DNA from: CAZQYB01 sp964582985
GTDB lineage: Bacteria; Planctomycetota; Phycisphaerae; Sedimentisphaerales; Anaerobacaceae
Direction: 5' to 3'
NCBI GenBank assembly: GCA_964582985.1
Contig: CAZOUM010000031.1
Span: 1-35,824, forward strand
Length of the DNA stretch: 35,824 nt
Each line of letters opens with the position of its first letter. Position 1 is the stretch's first letter. The notes under the pieces were generated by a model, which saw only the letters and a program-made list of their open reading frames with translations, ran no database searches and was not told the DNA's origin. Both the position numbers and the translations under genes were made by a program. Below are positions 32,352 through 35,824 of this stretch, piece after piece.

Positions 32352-33569
32352 TTGAAATTAAAGGTTCATAGCCAGATTCTTATCGCCATTGTATTAGGGG
32401 TGGTGGTTGGGCTTTTGTTGAGAGAGAAGGCCGTCCATATCAAGATCGTCGGCGACATATTTATTCGGCTGCTCAAGATGATAATTATACCGCTGATTCT
32501 TGCCTCGATGGTGGCCGGTATTGTAAGTCTTGGTGACGTCCGCAAACTGGGTAGGATTGGTCTTCGAACTTTTATTTACTACACGGCGACCACACTTCTG
32601 GCTGTGCTTGTCGGACTGATTCTGGTTAATGTGATAAGGCCCGGGGCTCGTGTGAAAATGGGGAAGGAGGAAGCAGTTGAGCTGGCGCAGAGAGAGACGC
32701 CTTCGGCGGTTTCGATTGTTGAAGATATTGTTCCGGAGAATCTGTTCGCGGCGATGGCGCAGAACAAAGTGCTTTCCATCATATTCTTTTCCCTCCTTTT
32801 GGGTGTCGCCATAAGTAGCGTTGGGGAAAAAGGTCGGGGATTAGCACTTCTGTTTGATGCGTTTAGCGGCGTTATGATGAAGATAACCGGCTGGATTATG
32901 CGCTTGGCGCCTTTTGGGGTGTTTGCGCTGATGGCCTACACGATAGGTTCAATGGGGCTGAGAGTAATAAAACCCCTGATTTTATATATGGCTACGGTGG
33001 TTGTGGGGCTTGGTATTCACGCCATAGTGACACTGCCGGCGCTGTTGTCTATTTTCGGGCGGTATTCTCCTTTGAAATTCATAAGGGACGTATTCAGTGC
33101 GGTCGCAACGGCTTTTAGTACGGCGAGCAGCGCCGCGACGCTGCCGATTACGATGGACTGCGTTGAGAAAAACGCGGGCGTATCGAATAAGGTGGCCAGC
33201 TTTGTGCTGCCGCTGGGCGCTACGGTGAATATGGACGGCACAGCCTTGTATGAAGCGGTAGCCGCAATGTTCATTGCTCAGGCTTATAACATACCTTTAA
33301 CTATCTGGCAGCAGGTGATTATTATGCTCACGGCAACACTGGCATCTATAGGGGCCGCGGCGATTCCGGGGGCCGGGCTTGTCACGATGGTCATTGTGCT
33401 AAAGGCGGTGAACCTGCCGCTTGAAGGTATCGGAATGATTTTAGCGGTAGACAGGCTGCTGGACATGCTGCGAACGGCGGTAAACGTATGGGGAGATGCC
33501 TGTGGCACCGCCGTGGTGGCTCGCTTAGAAGGTGAGCAATTGAACCAAGCGGTTTCGGACGACTTGTAG
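32352..33569 (+). CDS. Dicarboxylate/amino-acid:cation symporter (GltP/DctA family)
   Basis: Secondary transporter of the SLC1/DAACS family, 405 residues, for acidic amino acids or C4-dicarboxylates with Na+ or H+. HP1 shows TASSAATLPITMDCVEKNAG (Ser-rich loop), TM7 has NMDGTALYE, HP2 has AAIPGAGLVTMVIVL, and TM8 has DMLRTAVNVWGD, with the Asp, Arg, Thr and Asn positions used for substrate in GltPh. The Arg favours acidic substrates. I use the TTG at 32352: AAGGAG ends 6 nt before it, whereas the TTG at 32346 is too close. Confidence 0.92.
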   Translation: MKLKVHSQILIAIVLGVVVGLLLREKAVHIKIVGDIFIRLLKMIIIPLILASMVAGIVSLGDVRKLGRIGLRTFIYYTATTLLAVLVGLILVNVIRPGARVKMGKEEAVELAQRETPSAVSIVEDIVPENLFAAMAQNKVLSIIFFSLLLGVAISSVGEKGRGLALLFDAFSGVMMKITGWIMRLAPFGVFALMAYTIGSMGLRVIKPLILYMATVVVGLGIHAIVTLPALLSIFGRYSPLKFIRDVFSAVATAFSTASSAATLPITMDCVEKNAGVSNKVASFVLPLGATVNMDGTALYEAVAAMFIAQAYNIPLTIWQQVIIMLTATLASIGAAAIPGAGLVTMVIVLKAVNLPLEGIGMILAVDRLLDMLRTAVNVWGDACGTAVVARLEGEQLNQAVSDDL

Positions 33570-33590
33570 GTACTTGTACAAGGCAGGGAA

Positions 33591-35489
33591 GTGACTGTGG
33601 ACAAAGAGATGCTATTTCCAACGGCGCGGTCAGGAGGCCGCAAAGCATGTGTCTTGACTTTGTTTGCAGTCATCGGTGTTGCGTTGGGAACATTAGCCGC
33701 AGGCTGCGCTGACACTTATCATGTCTGGGAGAAGGTAGAAATTACATTGCGCGCCGAGAAAGCCTATGAGAATCCCTATAGGGACGTCGTGGTCTGGGTT
33801 GACTTAAGAGGGCCTGGATTCAACAAACGCTGCTATGGATTCTGGGACGGCGGCAATACCTTCCGCGTACGTCTCTTGGCTACTGCTGCCGGGAAGTGGA
33901 CATGGAAGAGCGGGTCCAATCAAACCGATTCAGGTCTAAACGGCAAAACAGGTGAATTTACTGCCACGAGTTGGTCTGAAGCGGACAAGAAAGAGAATCC
34001 CTGCCGACGGGGAATGGTCAAGTCATCTGCAAACGGTCACGCGTTTGAATACTCCGACGGCACTGCTTTTTTCCTTCTTGGTGACACGTGGTGGTCGGCT
34101 GGAACCTTTCGCTACCCATGGCACGATGATAATAAGCAACATCCTATTGGGCCGAAGGCTGGGTTTAAGGATTATGTGAAATTTCGGCGCAAACAAAGAT
34201 TCAATTGCATCGCGATGATTGCGGCGTTTCCAAACTGGGCCAATGATGATAAACCCCCAAGGTTCGATACAAGCGACGGGACACAGTTGCGTTCGGCCTG
34301 GCCGCAGGCCGGCACCAAGAGCGCAAAGGAAATGACCGATGAAGAAGGTAATCGCGCATTTGCCTTTCCGGGAAAGGTGCCGAGCTATGAGGATTATTTT
34401 CCCGACGTTGAGCAGATTAACCCGGCCTATTTTCAGAGCCTCGATGAGAAAATTGACTACCTCAATGCCAACGGGTTTGTACCATTCATAGAGGTAACTC
34501 GGCGTGACATCGGGCCCGCGTGGAAGAAGTATTACCCGTGGCCCGAATCTTACACGCGATATATCCAGTACCTCTGGAGTCGTTATCAGGCCAACATCTG
34601 CTTATTTAGCCCGATTCATTTTGATTCTCGCAAGAGCCTCGCGGCGGAGCATTGGAACCTGGCTGCCAACAAAGTGATTGAAAAATATGGTCCTCCTCCC
34701 TTTGGCACACTGGCAGGCTGCAACCCTGCAGGTTCATCACTGGAATACTTCGACCACAGAAGTAACTCAAAGTGGATTACGTTTCATCAAATAGGTAACT
34801 CACACCGCCATAAGAGCTACTCATATCTGACGGAAATTTTCAACGCCTCACCGCCGTTGCCGAGTATCAACGGTGAGCCTTACTACGCAGGGATGCATGG
34901 AGCAGCAGGTGGTTCCGAGCAATCCGGCCTAAATTGCCGTTCGCATATGTACGGCAGTGTGCTCTCCGGTGGCTACGGAGGCCATATTTACGGGGCCGGT
35001 GACAGGGCGCCAAAAGGCGGCGCAATGTGGGCGGGAGAGGTCGAAGATGTTGACAAGCCTCATATTTGGGACGCCATAAAATGGCCGTCGGGCGACCAAA
35101 TGCGACACCTGCGAACTTTTGTTCTGTCCGAAGGCCGCAACTATCAACAGTTGCAGCCTCGGGTAGAACTGGTCCGGCCTAACAAGTCGAAAGCCGAAGG
35201 ACATTCCGGATGGGATGGATGTGTGGGATGGGCCTATTGTTCCCGCACAGCTAACAAGGATTTATTCTTGGTTTACTTCGAAAAATACTGCGACCGAGCG
35301 ACTGTGTCCGGTGCGATACCCAACGGCAAATACACGTTGCGCTGGTTTGACACTCGCAACGGCGAGTGGCTCAATGAGGAAGTTTTTGTTACTGATGGGG
35401 AGGGTAAAATTGTCCTGCCGAACTTTCCAGGCAATTTGGCAAAGTCCGATACCGATTGGGCTCTGAAGCTTACTTTGACAAGCAGTTGA
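33591..35489 (+). CDS. DUF5060/DUF4038 glycoside hydrolase (GH140-like), secreted
   Basis: Protein of 632 residues. A signal with AAGC (Cys near residue 38) suggests a lipoprotein. The N-terminal beta domain (~45-130, VEITLRAEKAYENPYRDVVV) matches DUF5060. The barrel opens with FFLLGDTWW, the DUF4038 signature, and has LFSPIHFDS and INGEPYYAG, whose Asp and Glu are candidates for catalysis. A C-terminal beta domain (~545-632) resembles the collagen-binding-like DUF found in this family. GH140 members include apiosidases acting on rhamnogalacturonan-II; the substrate here is not proven. It lies 21 bp after the symporter stop, so is likely cotranscribed. GTG at 33591 or 33597 may start it. Confidence 0.8.
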   Translation: MTVDKEMLFPTARSGGRKACVLTLFAVIGVALGTLAAGCADTYHVWEKVEITLRAEKAYENPYRDVVVWVDLRGPGFNKRCYGFWDGGNTFRVRLLATAAGKWTWKSGSNQTDSGLNGKTGEFTATSWSEADKKENPCRRGMVKSSANGHAFEYSDGTAFFLLGDTWWSAGTFRYPWHDDNKQHPIGPKAGFKDYVKFRRKQRFNCIAMIAAFPNWANDDKPPRFDTSDGTQLRSAWPQAGTKSAKEMTDEEGNRAFAFPGKVPSYEDYFPDVEQINPAYFQSLDEKIDYLNANGFVPFIEVTRRDIGPAWKKYYPWPESYTRYIQYLWSRYQANICLFSPIHFDSRKSLAAEHWNLAANKVIEKYGPPPFGTLAGCNPAGSSLEYFDHRSNSKWITFHQIGNSHRHKSYSYLTEIFNASPPLPSINGEPYYAGMHGAAGGSEQSGLNCRSHMYGSVLSGGYGGHIYGAGDRAPKGGAMWAGEVEDVDKPHIWDAIKWPSGDQMRHLRTFVLSEGRNYQQLQPRVELVRPNKSKAEGHSGWDGCVGWAYCSRTANKDLFLVYFEKYCDRATVSGAIPNGKYTLRWFDTRNGEWLNEEVFVTDGEGKIVLPNFPGNLAKSDTDWALKLTLTSS

Positions 35490-35619
35490 CGATTAATCTT
35501 TGCAGGCTGCTAAGACCTTAGTTTATGGTTTGAGTGCGTTGGCCTTTTGATGTTGCGAATCTGCGGGCAATGTAATATAATCCGGCACGGGGAGAATCAA
35601 TACCAGGGACGGTGGTTTT

Positions 35620-35824
35620 ATGGTTGGCCTTATTAGCAAACCCGATACTCGTCAGAAGCTGGAGATACTCAGTGCCGATGCGCAGTATGACTTGGCGTGC
35701 GCGTGCACTTGTAACGAAGAAGGCCGAAGGCGAGGCAGCGATGGAAAATGGATATATCCGGTGACACTGCCGAACGGCGGCAAAAGCATACTGTTTAAGA
35801 CGCTGCTTTCTAATGTGTGCACGA
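35620..35824 (+). CDS. Putative radical SAM protein (COG4277-like), 5' part only
   Basis: An open frame from ATG at 35620 runs 68 codons off the window edge. It reads KLEILSADAQYDLACACTC, then a spacer with RRRGSDGKWIYPVTLP, then LFKTLLSNVCT. This resembles the N-terminus of COG4277-type putative DNA-modification/repair radical SAM proteins, in which a YD-x2-C block is followed by a LLSNxC region that leads into the CxxxCxxC cluster. The cluster itself would lie just beyond the window. Starts 130 bp after the GH140-like gene. Confidence 0.6.
   Translation, partial: MVGLISKPDTRQKLEILSADAQYDLACACTCNEEGRRRGSDGKWIYPVTLPNGGKSILFKTLLSNVCT

Noticed and set aside
1..35824. CRISPR array, insertion sequence or prophage
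   Set aside because: No regularly spaced repeats with unique spacers, no transposase or integrase, and no phage structural genes were seen. The only regular array is the 18-bp coding repeat in the ParA gene.

Overview
The window looks like a piece of a Planctomycetota chromosome, most likely Phycisphaerae/Sedimentisphaerales. This is inferred from the mix of genes, not from a marker gene. The clues are a very large signal peptidase I with a zinc-ribbon insert, a secreted protein with a dockerin-like C-terminus, several lipoprotein or secreted glycoside hydrolases, PilMNO-type inner-membrane proteins in a type II secretion-like cluster, and DUF3795 and HNH genes. Base composition is moderate.

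Layout. 1-540 is non-coding and holds two copies of a ~127-bp imperfect repeat plus two strong hairpins. 540-5440 (minus strand) has a zinc-ribbon membrane protein, a DUF3795 protein, a truncated beta-helix protein fused head-to-tail with a small membrane ORF, an SGNH/GDSL lipoprotein and lepB. 5440-6291 is mostly empty apart from a strong lepB promoter. 6292-7924 (plus) has an HU-family protein, a cold-shock protein and an HNH endonuclease. 7963-10891 (minus) has a GH78 rhamnosidase and a DUF4405 membrane protein. 11120-12271 (plus) is an MscS channel.

12330-26140 (minus) is the centrepiece, a ~14-kb type II secretion/type IV pilus-like locus. Read in the direction of transcription it is gspE, gspF, gspG, a decayed pseudopilin, gspI, gspJ, a gspK-like gene, a small GspC/PilP-like protein, a gap, pilM, pilN, pilO, a ParA/MinD ATPase, a second GspC/PilP-like protein and a secretin. 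No prepilin peptidase or PilT retraction ATPase is present. GspE carries an MshEN-type c-di-GMP-binding N-terminus. The ParA gene is locked into the operon by a 14-bp overlap with the next gene and ends in an 18-bp tandem repeat. The overlapping partner has a long proline-rich N-terminus ahead of its membrane segment, so a ParA-positioned secretion apparatus is the most interesting hypothesis here.

26585-35824 is accessory and metabolic: a GH127 arabinofuranosidase (minus), tRNA-Leu(CAG), two related multi-pass membrane proteins (plus), a dockerin-like secreted protein and a STAS protein (minus), then a dicarboxylate/amino-acid:cation symporter followed closely by a DUF4038 (GH140-like) hydrolase. 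The window ends inside a gene resembling the N-terminus of COG4277-type radical SAM proteins. The exported enzymes (GH78, GH127, GH140-like, GDSL), the signal peptidase and the secretion locus fit a polysaccharide-degrading lifestyle.
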